Source: Paenibacillus sp. (lineage in GTDB: Bacteria > Bacillota > Bacilli > Paenibacillales > YIM-B00363). Taken from it: a DNA stretch of 51,888 bases. This document shows positions 16,533 through 25,422 of this stretch, piece by piece. The stretch's first letter is position 1, and the number at the start of each line of letters is the position of its first letter. The stretch is taken from contig JAPSKX010000012.1 of NCBI GenBank assembly GCA_031181325.1, positions 1-51,888 of the forward strand, given 5' to 3'. A program made the position numbers and the translations under genes. The notes beneath the pieces were generated by a model. It saw only the letters and a program-made list of their open reading frames with translations, searched no databases and was not told where the DNA came from.

Positions 16533-17018
16533 ATGGAACTTCGCGCCGCTCCGCACAATCTATCGGAATTGACGCGCAAAATCGCGGCGGATTACATGCT
16601 GTTGCTGGACGGTGCGGCGTTCGACGCGGAAGCGGATATTCCCGACGCGGACATCGAGGTCGTCATCGATGCGGACTTGATCGAACGCGCCTTGCGCAAC
16701 TTGATGGACAATGCCGTTCGGTACGAGGCCGACGGCCGTTACCTCGCGATCCGGTTGGAGGCGGAGGAAGACGAGGTGCGCCTTTCGGTCGAGGACCGCG
16801 GCCGGGGCGTCGCTCCCGAGGACCGAGAGCGCATCTTCGAACGATTTTACCGCGCCGACGGCGGACGCCAAGGCGAAGGACTCGGCATCGGACTGTCGAT
16901 CGTCAAGGAAATCGCACTCTCGCACGGAGGCTCCGTTCATCTCCTCGGCGCCGACGACGCGAAAACCGTATTTCAGATCCGTCTCCCGCGCAACCCTGTC
17001 CGATCGGGACGAGCTTGA
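16533..17018 (+). pseudogene. Histidine kinase fragment (ATPase domain only)
   Basis: A 161-residue frame that matches only the catalytic ATPase part of an OmpR-partner histidine kinase: N box LIERALRNLMDNAVRYE, G1 box SVEDRGRGVAPEDRERIFERF, G2 box GEGLGIGLSIVKEIALSHGG. No membrane segment, HAMP or phospho-acceptor (HisKA) domain precedes it in any frame, and the upstream DNA is a terminator hairpin. I read it as the 3' remnant of a deleted kinase. Its cognate regulator is not adjacent. A small stand-alone ATPase protein starting at ATG 16533 behind a weak GAAGAG cannot be excluded. Confidence 0.65.
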
Positions 17019-17031
17019 CGCGCCAAGCCGC

Positions 17032-18663
17032 TTATCCGCCTCCGGCGCCCGCCCGCGTCCGCTCGCGGTACTCCGTCGGCGACATGCCCGTCTCGCCCTT
17101 GAACACGCGGTTGAAGTGGCGCACGTTGCGAAAGCCGGTCCGTTCCGCCACTTCGGCGACCAATTCGTTCGTCGCGGCGAGCCGATGCTTCGCCGCCTCG
17201 ACGCGGATCGCCGTCAGCCGCTCGACGAACGTGACGCCGGTGCGCTGCTTGAACAGCGCGCTGAAGTACGCCGGATTCAGGAACGTCATCTCCGCCATGC
17301 GGCCGAGCGTAATCGGCTTCTCGTAGTTCGCCTCCATGTAGCGAATCGCCTTCGCGACCGGATCCGTCGGCCGGTCGGCTCCGGCGGCGGCGACGCAGCC
17401 GGCCAGCCGGCCGAAGAGCGAGCCGCACAGCTCGGTCAGTTCGTCGCTGGCGGAGATCGAGCAGACGTCGAACAGCAGCTCGCGGACGTCCTTGTCCCCG
17501 AGCCACGCCTTCGCGACGCCCCATTCGGACGACAGCTCGTAGCACCGGATCACCAGCTTGCAGATATGGCGATGCACGCTTTGCGGCGTCGGCGACCGCA
17601 GGCACAGCTCGGCGGCCGCCTCCCGCGCCCGCGCCTCCGCCTCGGCCGCGCGGCCGTCGGCGATCGCCCGCTCGAGCGATTCCCACGACCACTCCCTCGG
17701 CTCCGCGGACGGAGGCAAGCCGGCTTCCATCGTACGTTCGTACGCCAGCACCTTGTCGCCGCCGACGACGAGCCGGTGCAGCAGCGCGATCTCGGCCTCC
17801 CGGTACGCCTTCCCGATCGACGCGGCGGCGGGCCCGAGCCGCCCGACCCCGATCGTCACCGTCAAGTTCGAGAGCGACTTCATCTGCAGCCGGATCGATT
17901 CCGCCAGCTCCAGCAGCTTCCGCATCGCCTCGTCGCCGTCCTCGCTGTTCAGCAGCGCCACGACCTCCGAGTCGTTCAAGACGAAGCTGAAGCCCGTCGC
18001 TCGGCGATCGATGATTTCCTGGACGAACTGCTGAATATAGAGCTGAAACAGCGACGGGTCGGCTTGCCGATACCGTTCCGAGCCGATCGACTGCTTATCG
18101 AGCTTCACGATCATGCATGTAAAGCATGGCGCCTTGAAGCGGATGCCGACCTCCTCGAGCCGGCGAACGTCCTCTTCGCTTACGGAGCCCCGCATGAGCG
18201 CGGCGGCGAGATGCTCCGCCGCATGCTCCCGCGCGCGGCGCTGATCTTCCTTCGGCTCCGGCGCCTCCCGGCTGCGAGCGGCGGCGGCGGAACGCACCTC
18301 CGCCTTCAGCCGCTCCAAGAGCTTCGCGAGCTCCTCCCGTTCGATCGGCTTCATCAGGTAGTCCTTAGCGCCGTACTGCATCGACTGCTTCACGTACGCG
18401 AAGTCTTCGTAACCGCTTACGACCGCGCTGACGAGGTCCGGGAACCGCTCCCTCGCGATCTTCTGCAGCTGCAGTCCGTCCATGCGCGGCATGCGAATGT
18501 CGGTCAGCAATACGTCCGGACGCCGCTCCTGCAGCAGATCGAGCGCCTCGTAGCCGTCCTTCGCATCCCCGACGACATGGAAGTCCGGGTCCAGCGAAGC
18601 GATCATCGCGCGAAGCCCCCTGCGGAAGATCGCTTCGTCATCTACGATCACGATGTTCGGCAT
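17032..18663 (-). CDS. YesN-type response regulator with AraC DNA-binding domain
   Basis: A 543-residue regulator. The receiver domain has the acidic pair D8-D9, phospho-acceptor D55 in LLTDIRMPRMDG and K105 in LMKPIE. A long middle segment of about 250 residues is typical of the YesN group. The C-terminal AraC/XylS double helix-turn-helix (AIRYMEANYEKPITLGRMA ... NVRHFNRVFKGETGMSPTEY) binds DNA. It is encoded last in the seven-gene sugar operon. ATG 18663 has GAAGGAGG and lies inside the kinase gene, overlapping it by 26 bases, so expression is coupled. It probably activates the transport and GH43 genes upstream of it. Confidence 0.9.
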   Translation of the reverse strand: MPNIVIVDDEAIFRRGLRAMIASLDPDFHVVGDAKDGYEALDLLQERRPDVLLTDIRMPRMDGLQLQKIARERFPDLVSAVVSGYEDFAYVKQSMQYGAKDYLMKPIEREELAKLLERLKAEVRSAAAARSREAPEPKEDQRRAREHAAEHLAAALMRGSVSEEDVRRLEEVGIRFKAPCFTCMIVKLDKQSIGSERYRQADPSLFQLYIQQFVQEIIDRRATGFSFVLNDSEVVALLNSEDGDEAMRKLLELAESIRLQMKSLSNLTVTIGVGRLGPAAASIGKAYREAEIALLHRLVVGGDKVLAYERTMEAGLPPSAEPREWSWESLERAIADGRAAEAEARAREAAAELCLRSPTPQSVHRHICKLVIRCYELSSEWGVAKAWLGDKDVRELLFDVCSISASDELTELCGSLFGRLAGCVAAAGADRPTDPVAKAIRYMEANYEKPITLGRMAEMTFLNPAYFSALFKQRTGVTFVERLTAIRVEAAKHRLAATNELVAEVAERTGFRNVRHFNRVFKGETGMSPTEYRERTRAGAGGG

Positions 18664-20476
18664 CGTCTTCCTCCTTCGGCTCCGGCGGATCCGTCGCGCG
18701 AATCGCCGGCAGCGTCATGATGACCTTCATGCCTTGGAAGGGCATGCTTTCCAACGTAAGCCCGTACGGCTCGCCGAAATGCAGTCGAATCCGCCGGTGC
18801 ACGTTCAGCAGCCCGTTGCCGCTCGCCCCGCCGACGTCCCGCGCCGACCGGAGCCGTTCTTGCAGCTCCGCGAGCCGCTCGCCCGCAAGGCCGACCCCGT
18901 CGTCCTCCAGCGTCAGCCGCAGCACGCCGTCCGCCTCGCCGCCGCCGAGGCGGATGCGGCCGGCGCCGATCCCTTTGTCGAGGCCGTGGTTCAGCGCGTT
19001 CTCGACGATCGGCTGCAGCAGCAGCGGGATCATGCGGCAATCGAGCGCCGACGGATCGATGTCGCACGCATAGTCGATACGGTCGTCGTATCGCACCTTC
19101 TGAATCGTCATGTATCCGTTCACGTGCTCGAGCTCGTCGCGCAGCGTGACCCTCTCCTTGCGGCTGCCCAGCGAATACCGAAGAAGACGGCTCAAGCTGT
19201 TCGACATGAGCACGATCTCCTTGTTCCCTTCCAGCTCCGCATACATACTGATGGAGCCAAGGGTGTTATATAGAAAATGCGGATTGATCTTGCTCTGCAG
19301 CGCCGCGATCTGCGCGTCCTTCTCGCGAAGCTCCGTCTCGTACAGCAAGTAGCCGAGCTCGCTGAGCTTCGATACCATCGTGTTGAAGGCGTGGCCGAGC
19401 CGCCCGACCTCGTCGCCGCCCGCCACCGGGAAGGCGACCTGCAGGTCGCCCTGCTCGACCTTGCGCATCAGGCGGCTCAGCTTGCGAAGCGGCTTCGTCA
19501 CGCCGAACGCGAACAAGGCGGAGAGCGCCATCGCGAGACCGACGAACACGGTGCCGATCAAGACGAGGGAGTTGCGCACGACGACGCTGTCCGCCATCAG
19601 CTCCCGCACCGGCACCGCGCTGACCGTCGTCCAACCCGTCACCTCGGAGGTGACGTGCGAGACGAGCAGGCTGCCGACGTTCGGCACCTCGAGATGACGC
19701 ACCCCCTCCCCTTGCAAGAGGCCGATCGACGCCGGATCGCCGACGCCGAGCGTCGAGCCGATCACGAGATCGCCGTTGCGATCCGCGATGTACAGCGTCT
19801 CGTGCTCGCCCAGCTTGACCTGGGACAAGATGTTCCGAACCGCCGCCGGATCGATGTCGATAACGATGTACCCAAGCGTTAACCCGGTATCGAAGCTCCG
19901 CAGCTCCCTCGCGATCGAGAACACCTGATAGACGGTGCCGCTCGTCGAAGTAATCTCGTGCGTCGTAATGAACGTCGGCTGGCCGAACTTCCCTTTGGCC
20001 CGATGGAGCCACTCCGCATCGTCGTCCAGCTTATACGACGTAATGTATTGACTTTCCGGCAGGACGACGTACGACGCCCCCCGCTCCCCGTACAGCGACA
20101 CGCCCATAATATCGACCCGGCCGTTAATGAACACCTTCGAGACGAAGCCGTTCAGCTGCTCGATCTCCTCCAGCGTAAGCGGCTGTCCGGCTTCCCGCTC
20201 CGATCCTAGGAAGTCGATAATTTCTTTATATTGATACGGCATCAGAGACAGCCGATTCAGCTCGTTCATATAGGTGTCGATATTGAGCGTCACCTGCTTG
20301 AGCGTCTGCAGCTGATAAGCGCCGACGTTGCGTTCCATCGTCCGCTCGAAGCCGCCGTAAGCGAACCAGCCCATCGCGCCGAGCGGCAAGACGATCAGGA
20401 CGCAATTGACGACGATCAGCTTCTTGGCGAGCTCCAAGTCGGCGAACCGCCGAAGCCGCGTTCGAATCCACCTCAT
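18638..20476 (-). CDS. YesM-type sensor histidine kinase
   Basis: A 612-residue membrane kinase. Helix one (LIVVNCVLIVLPLGAMGWF) is followed by an extracytoplasmic sensor of the Cache kind (about residues 45-290), a second helix (LVLIGTVFVGLAMALSALF), HAMP, and a His_kinase domain with acceptor His in INPHFLYNTLGSISMY. The ATPase domain has VENALNHGLDKG and EDDGVGLAGERL. I chose ATG 20476, where GAGGAG overlaps the stop of the binding-protein gene. The immediately preceding solute-binding lipoprotein may present ligand to this sensor. Confidence 0.9.
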   Translation of the reverse strand: MRWIRTRLRRFADLELAKKLIVVNCVLIVLPLGAMGWFAYGGFERTMERNVGAYQLQTLKQVTLNIDTYMNELNRLSLMPYQYKEIIDFLGSEREAGQPLTLEEIEQLNGFVSKVFINGRVDIMGVSLYGERGASYVVLPESQYITSYKLDDDAEWLHRAKGKFGQPTFITTHEITSTSGTVYQVFSIARELRSFDTGLTLGYIVIDIDPAAVRNILSQVKLGEHETLYIADRNGDLVIGSTLGVGDPASIGLLQGEGVRHLEVPNVGSLLVSHVTSEVTGWTTVSAVPVRELMADSVVVRNSLVLIGTVFVGLAMALSALFAFGVTKPLRKLSRLMRKVEQGDLQVAFPVAGGDEVGRLGHAFNTMVSKLSELGYLLYETELREKDAQIAALQSKINPHFLYNTLGSISMYAELEGNKEIVLMSNSLSRLLRYSLGSRKERVTLRDELEHVNGYMTIQKVRYDDRIDYACDIDPSALDCRMIPLLLQPIVENALNHGLDKGIGAGRIRLGGGEADGVLRLTLEDDGVGLAGERLAELQERLRSARDVGGASGNGLLNVHRRIRLHFGEPYGLTLESMPFQGMKVIMTLPAIRATDPPEPKEEDDAEHRDRR

Positions 20477-20487
20477 ACCTGCGCTCC

Positions 20488-21795
20488 TCATGGCCGCAAT
20501 TCGGCGTCGATCGTCGTCTCGGCGTTCCGCAGCGCCTCGGCCGGCGTCTGACGCCCATAGATCATCCGCTCGAACTCGCGGATGAGCACCTCGATCATCG
20601 ACCATTGCTTCACATGCCTAGGCCAATACGCGACGTAGTCGGCCGTCGCGGCATAATCGCTGCGGTACTCCAAGCTGCCGAGCGCCTCGCCTTCCGCGAC
20701 CTTCGTCAGGCTCGGCACGTGACCGGCCGCCGCCCACATCTCGCCGTGCTCGACCATCCAGCGGGCGAACGTCAAAATCGCATCCCGCTTCCCGTCCTCC
20801 AGGTCGTGCCGCGTCGGAATCGCGAGCGTATGGGAGTCGCCCCACACCGCGGGCCGGTCGTACAGCACCGGCACCGGCACGACGCCGAAGTCGAGGGAAG
20901 GCGCGTTCTCGAAGGCGCCGGTCCCCCACATGCCCGTGATCAACACCGCCGCCTTCCCGTCGTAAAACAGCTTGAAGGCGTCGTTGATATCCGGCGGGAT
21001 CAGCCGTTTCTCATAGAGGCCGTTAACGAATTCCAACGCCTGCAGCGCTTTCGGGTTGTCGATCGCGGCCGCGGTCGCGTCTGCGGTATAGAACATCCCG
21101 CCGCCGTCCATCTGGTTGTACAGACTCCACCAGAGCCAGACGGAATCGATGCGCGTGCTCGGCTGCGCCATGGGCGCCACCCCGGAAGGAACCGCCTCCC
21201 GGATGCGGGACAAGAACGCTTCGAAGCCCTCCGGGCCGTCGGCGATGATCGGCCGGCCGGCGGCGGCCAGCGCGCCGGCCGCCGCCAGATGCGTCTTGTT
21301 GTAGTACATGACGAGCGCGTGGGTGTCCAGCGGCACGGAATACAGCCGGCCGTCGTACGTCGCGGCGTCCATAATATTCGGATTGAAGCCGCCCGGATCG
21401 ATGCCGGCTCGCTTCGCCGCTTCGGAAATATCCTCGATGTACCCGTTCTGAACGAATTGCGGCAGACTCGTCGTATGAATGATCGCGACGTCCGGCGCGC
21501 TCCCCGCCAGAATCGCCGTACGCAGCCGCTGATAGTAGTCGTCCAATCGGGAATTCGTCTGCTTCACCTGGATATCGGGATGCTCCGCGTTGAACCGGTC
21601 GACCATCTCGGTCATGAATCGGTTGTCGCCTCCGCTGAACGGCGTCCAGTATTCCAATTGATAAGCCGGCGCGCGCACCGCCGCCGGCTCCGGCGACAGC
21701 GACTCGTTCGAGCCGACGCAGCCGAAGAGCGGCGCTAGCAGCAGAACCGGCAGCGCGGCGGCGATGATGCGATTCGTTCCCCCGAGACGATCCAC
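20488..21795 (-). CDS. Sugar-binding lipoprotein, possible sensory partner of the kinase
   Basis: A 435-residue family 1 extracellular solute-binding protein. A lipoprotein signal (LPVLLLAPLFGC) is followed by YQLEYWTPFSGGDNRFMTEM, which aligns with the transporter's own binding protein in this operon (EMLFWTPFSGADGAFMQEM); the two are paralogues. The GTG start at 21795 has AAGGGGG upstream. It lies between the GH43 gene and the YesM-type kinase, away from the permeases. By analogy with three-component sugar sensors such as AraPST of Geobacillus, it may feed ligand information to the kinase rather than to the transporter. That role is inference. Confidence 0.85.
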   Translation of the reverse strand: MDRLGGTNRIIAAALPVLLLAPLFGCVGSNESLSPEPAAVRAPAYQLEYWTPFSGGDNRFMTEMVDRFNAEHPDIQVKQTNSRLDDYYQRLRTAILAGSAPDVAIIHTTSLPQFVQNGYIEDISEAAKRAGIDPGGFNPNIMDAATYDGRLYSVPLDTHALVMYYNKTHLAAAGALAAAGRPIIADGPEGFEAFLSRIREAVPSGVAPMAQPSTRIDSVWLWWSLYNQMDGGGMFYTADATAAAIDNPKALQALEFVNGLYEKRLIPPDINDAFKLFYDGKAAVLITGMWGTGAFENAPSLDFGVVPVPVLYDRPAVWGDSHTLAIPTRHDLEDGKRDAILTFARWMVEHGEMWAAAGHVPSLTKVAEGEALGSLEYRSDYAATADYVAYWPRHVKQWSMIEVLIREFERMIYGRQTPAEALRNAETTIDAELRP

Positions 21796-21811
21796 TGGCG
21801 AACCCCCTTGT

Positions 21812-23566
21812 TTATCTTGTGATGTCGATCGCGTCGACGGCCAGCGCCGCCGACGCGCCTTCGAGGACGAGCTCGTTGACGCCGGCCGCCAGCTTCAGCT
21901 CGGCCGCGACGGGCGCGAAGCGGCTCCGCTCGCCGGCAGGCACGTCGATCGCGACGGCGCCGCCGCCGTTCGCGCGAAGGCGAACGCTCGCGGCGGAACC
22001 GGTCGCGTTCGCGACGTACGCCGTGACCCGATACGTTCCCGAGACGGGCACCCGTACGTTGGCGATCCGGATCGCCGCCGCTTCCGCGCCCGCGGGCAGC
22101 TTCGCGACGCCCCAGCCGGTCGCGAACGGGTTCGTCTCGGCGACGGCGCCGCCCTCCGCGGAGGCGTTCTCCGCCTCGTAGCGGGGGAGCTCGATCGCGA
22201 CGACGCGCCAGCCGTCGCCGCCGGCGGCGATGCCGATCGCGTTCGCGCCTTCCCGCAGCGGCACGCCCGCATACGCGTAGCCCGTCGCGCCGGGCGTCGT
22301 CGGCGGCAGCCCGAGCTCGCCGGCGGCGGCCCCGTTGGCGGACAGCGCCGCGGCGACGGAAGCGCCGGTCTCGTTGACGTAGTGCACGAGCAGCGGCGCG
22401 GTCGTCTCCACGCTCGACGGAATCCCGTCGAACGTCAGCATCCCCCCGCCGTCGACCGCCGCATGCTCCGCCCGGAAGACCCCGCTCCCCGAAGGCGCCT
22501 CGATCGCCGTATCGAGCGACAGCGCGGGACCGAACGACGGCATGCCGTCCTCCGACCACAGCACCTTCTGCGCGCGCGCCTTCCGGTTGTTCCAGCCGTC
22601 GGAGATGCCGCTCGTCGCATGATAGACGATCCAATCCTCCGACCCGTCCGGCGAGGTCGTGAACGAGTTGTGGCCGGGGCCGTACACGCCCGCCTCGTCG
22701 TTCATCGCCAAGAGCGGCTGCTCGGACTTCTTCCAGTTTTCCGGGACGAGCGGGTCCGCGCCCGGCTCGAGCGTCAGCATGCCGACGCTGTAGAACGGCG
22801 TCCAGCTGCCCGCCCCGGAATAAAACAGGAACGTGCGGCCGTTCTTTTTCAAAATCGCTTGCCCTTCGTTGATGTACGGCGGCCCGCCGGCGCGCTCCCA
22901 GTCGAGGTCGGGCTTCGACAGCAGCACCCGAGGTCCTTGAATCGTCAGCGGATCGCTCATCGGCGCGATATACGTGTTCTGCGCGATGTTGACGTCGCCC
23001 TCCCAGCCCGACCAGACGAAATACAGCTTGTCGTCGAGCTCGAGCGCGAGCCCGTCGATCGCCCACTTGTTCGTCTCGTCCGCGATCTGTCCGCGGAACG
23101 TCCACGACCCCATCGGGTCGTCCGTGTCCGCCTCTAACGCATACATGCGATGGTTGTCGTTGAGGCCGTTGTCGGCGGCGAAGTAGATGTACCAGTTGCC
23201 GCGGATGAATTGGATTTCCGGGGCCCACAGGTTGGCCGAATACATCGTGTCGACCGGCGGATACCAGACGACCTTGCGCTCCGCCCCGCGGAAATCGAGC
23301 GTGCGCGACTTCATGACCATGACGTCCGCGCCGTTATGCGTGAACGTCATGTAGTAATACCCGTCTTTGTATACGACGCTTGGATCCGGCGTGTCGATGT
23401 CCGCCAGCGCGTTCTTGAACGTGCCGCCGTGTCCGGCGTAATCCGCCGCGATCTCCGGCGTCCGGTCGTTGCTCTGCAGCATGAGCGCCGCTCCTCCTCC
23501 GATCAACGCGATCGCGACGACCGCCGCGCATATCGCAACCGCTTTCTTACTTCTCCATCGATGCAT
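21812..23566 (-). CDS. Membrane-anchored glycoside hydrolase family 43 protein
   Basis: A 584-residue exported enzyme. An N-terminal signal anchor (AVAICAAVVAIALIGGGAAL) precedes a five-bladed propeller with family 43 marks: catalytic base Asp in ADIDTPDPSVVY, LWAPEIQFI, modulating Asp in KWAIDGLALEL, acid Glu in YINEGQAILKK, and the GPGHNSFTTSPDGSEDW blade. The last 200 residues look like a carbohydrate-binding beta-sandwich (YEAENASAEGGAVAETN). The likely activity is alpha-L-arabinofuranosidase or beta-xylosidase at the cell surface, releasing sugar for the adjacent importer. Linkage specificity cannot be read from sequence alone. Confidence 0.87.
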   Translation of the reverse strand: MHRWRSKKAVAICAAVVAIALIGGGAALMLQSNDRTPEIAADYAGHGGTFKNALADIDTPDPSVVYKDGYYYMTFTHNGADVMVMKSRTLDFRGAERKVVWYPPVDTMYSANLWAPEIQFIRGNWYIYFAADNGLNDNHRMYALEADTDDPMGSWTFRGQIADETNKWAIDGLALELDDKLYFVWSGWEGDVNIAQNTYIAPMSDPLTIQGPRVLLSKPDLDWERAGGPPYINEGQAILKKNGRTFLFYSGAGSWTPFYSVGMLTLEPGADPLVPENWKKSEQPLLAMNDEAGVYGPGHNSFTTSPDGSEDWIVYHATSGISDGWNNRKARAQKVLWSEDGMPSFGPALSLDTAIEAPSGSGVFRAEHAAVDGGGMLTFDGIPSSVETTAPLLVHYVNETGASVAAALSANGAAAGELGLPPTTPGATGYAYAGVPLREGANAIGIAAGGDGWRVVAIELPRYEAENASAEGGAVAETNPFATGWGVAKLPAGAEAAAIRIANVRVPVSGTYRVTAYVANATGSAASVRLRANGGGAVAIDVPAGERSRFAPVAAELKLAAGVNELVLEGASAALAVDAIDITR

Positions 23567-23593
23567 GCCGATCCTCCTCGTTGCCGAAAGCCC

Positions 23594-24439
23594 TTATTTG
23601 ATGCCGGATTGCGTGATCGCCCGAACGAAGGACCGCTGTCCGAAAATGAACACGAGCAGCACCGGCAGCGCCGCGATCGTCGTCATCGCCATCAGCTTGC
23701 CATAGGCTTGAGTATAACTGCCTTGCGCCATCATGGCGATCCCCGCCGTAATCGTGCGCATATCCGGCGACGTCGTCGCGTAGAGCGGCCAGACGAAGTC
23801 GTTGTACACGCCCATGAACGTGAAGATGCCGAGCGTCACCAGGATCGGCACGGAGGACGGCAGCAGCAGGCCGGCGTAGATATGCCACTTATTCGCGCCG
23901 TCGATGCGCGCCGCCTCCTCGATCTCTCTCGGGAACGAGACGAAGAACTGGTACAGCAGGAAGACGCCGAACGCCCCCGCGGTATACGGCAGCACGAGCG
24001 CGTAATACGTATTGATGAGCCCGAACGCGTTGAATTCGAGATACATCGGCAGGAACGTGAGCACGCCGGGAATCATGAGCGACGCCACGAACATCGGGAA
24101 CAGGAAGCGGCGCAGCGGCACGTCGGGCAGCCGCGCGAGCGCGAAGGCGGCCATCGAGTCGATCCACAGCACGATCGCGGTGCCCGCGGCGCCCGCGAAC
24201 AGCGAGTTGAAGATCCAACGGGTGATCGGTACGTTCATGAGCTCGCCGGTCAGGCCGTCGACGAAGTTTTCGATCGTAGGCTTCTTCGGGATGAAGTTCA
24301 TCTGTCCCGCCAGCGCCTCGAAGTCGTTCTTGAAGCCGGTCGACACCATCCAGACGAGCGGCAGCAGGAAGACGACGGCCGCGGCGCAGGCGATCGAGAC
24401 GAGCAAGGCGGTTCTCAGTTTGTTCATCGTCAAGTTCAT
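23594..24439 (-). CDS. Carbohydrate ABC permease, MalG/AraQ type
   Basis: A 281-residue six-helix permease of the CUT1 class. The cytoplasmic EAA loop, EIEEAARIDGANKWHIY, contacts the ATPase. Start ATG 24439 has AAGGAGG upstream and comes two bases after the stop of the other permease gene. No ATPase gene is present in the operon, so a shared MsmX/MsmK-like ATPase encoded elsewhere is expected, as is common for Bacillales CUT1 systems. Confidence 0.92.
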   Translation of the reverse strand: MNLTMNKLRTALLVSIACAAAVVFLLPLVWMVSTGFKNDFEALAGQMNFIPKKPTIENFVDGLTGELMNVPITRWIFNSLFAGAAGTAIVLWIDSMAAFALARLPDVPLRRFLFPMFVASLMIPGVLTFLPMYLEFNAFGLINTYYALVLPYTAGAFGVFLLYQFFVSFPREIEEAARIDGANKWHIYAGLLLPSSVPILVTLGIFTFMGVYNDFVWPLYATTSPDMRTITAGIAMMAQGSYTQAYGKLMAMTTIAALPVLLVFIFGQRSFVRAITQSGIK

Positions 24440-24441
24440 GT

Positions 24442-25341
24442 TTATGCGCCCTCCTTCTTCCCGTACGTCAGCCGGTATTGCACGACCGAGACGGCCATGA
24501 TGAGCAGCGCCATCAGCACGGCCATCGCCGACGCGGAGCCGACCTCCTTGCGAATGAACGCCTGATCGAGAATGTTGATGAGCAGCACCTTCGTGCTGTC
24601 GCCGGGACCCCCGCGCGTCAGCAGGAACGGCTGGGCGTAGATGTTGAACGACGCGATCGTCGACGTGATCAGGACGAAGAGCATGACCGGTCGGATCGAG
24701 GGCAGCGTGATGTTCGCGAACTTGCGCCACGCGCCCGCGCCGTCGATGGCGGCCGCCTCGTAGTGATCCTCGGGCACTTCGTTGAGCGCGTTAATGAAGA
24801 TGACCATATTGAAGCCGATGGTCCACCACAGCGTCGCCAGCACGAGCGCGATCCACGCCCACGGCCGGCCCGTCAGCCACGGCGCCGGGTCCATGCCGAG
24901 CTTGGCTAAGAAGCTGTTGATGAAGCCCGCGTTCGTGTCGAACATCATGAGCCAGATGACCGCCATCACCGACGCGGACAGCGCGTACGGCAGGAAGTAG
25001 AACGTGCGGAACAGCCCCCGGATGCGGCGGGGCAGCGCGTTCACGAGCAGCGCCAAGGCGAGCCCGAGCACGATGAGGAGCGGCACGGAGTATACGACGA
25101 ACTGCAGCGTAGCGCCGAGGCCGTTGAAGAACAGGGCGTTCAAGTACGTGCCGGGGGTGAAGATGTCCGCGTAATGCCGGAACCCGACGAACGGATGCTC
25201 CTTCGAGAGCAGCTCGAATTCGTGGAGACTGATGTAGATGCCGTACAGAATCGGGATCAGCAGGAACAACAGAAAGCATGCCGTGTACGGCAGCACGAAC
25301 AAGGACGAGGTAAATCGGGACCGCCAGGACGACCTTAGCAA
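24442..25341 (-). CDS. Carbohydrate ABC permease, MalF/AraP type
   Basis: A 299-residue permease with an N-terminal helix (LFVLPYTACFLLFLLIPILY) and the EAA loop YEAAAIDGAGAWRKFANITL. It pairs with the downstream MalG-type subunit. The start is TTG at 25341, supported by AAGGAGG eight bases upstream; no ATG gives a better N-terminus. It belongs to the same transcript as the binding protein that precedes it by 81 bases. Confidence 0.9.
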   Translation of the reverse strand: MLRSSWRSRFTSSLFVLPYTACFLLFLLIPILYGIYISLHEFELLSKEHPFVGFRHYADIFTPGTYLNALFFNGLGATLQFVVYSVPLLIVLGLALALLVNALPRRIRGLFRTFYFLPYALSASVMAVIWLMMFDTNAGFINSFLAKLGMDPAPWLTGRPWAWIALVLATLWWTIGFNMVIFINALNEVPEDHYEAAAIDGAGAWRKFANITLPSIRPVMLFVLITSTIASFNIYAQPFLLTRGGPGDSTKVLLINILDQAFIRKEVGSASAMAVLMALLIMAVSVVQYRLTYGKKEGA

Positions 25342-25422
25342 GCTTGCCGCCTCCTTCTAGGGAAGAATGATGGGGAAAAAGACGGGAGACTGTGTCGCAG
25401 GCCCCCGCCTCTCGTATCGAGC

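Noticed and set aside
20477..20605. Longer kinase start at 20605
   Set aside because: The upstream segment lies inside the binding-protein gene and is Arg/Asp-rich mirror sequence; GAGGAG before ATG 20476 marks the start.
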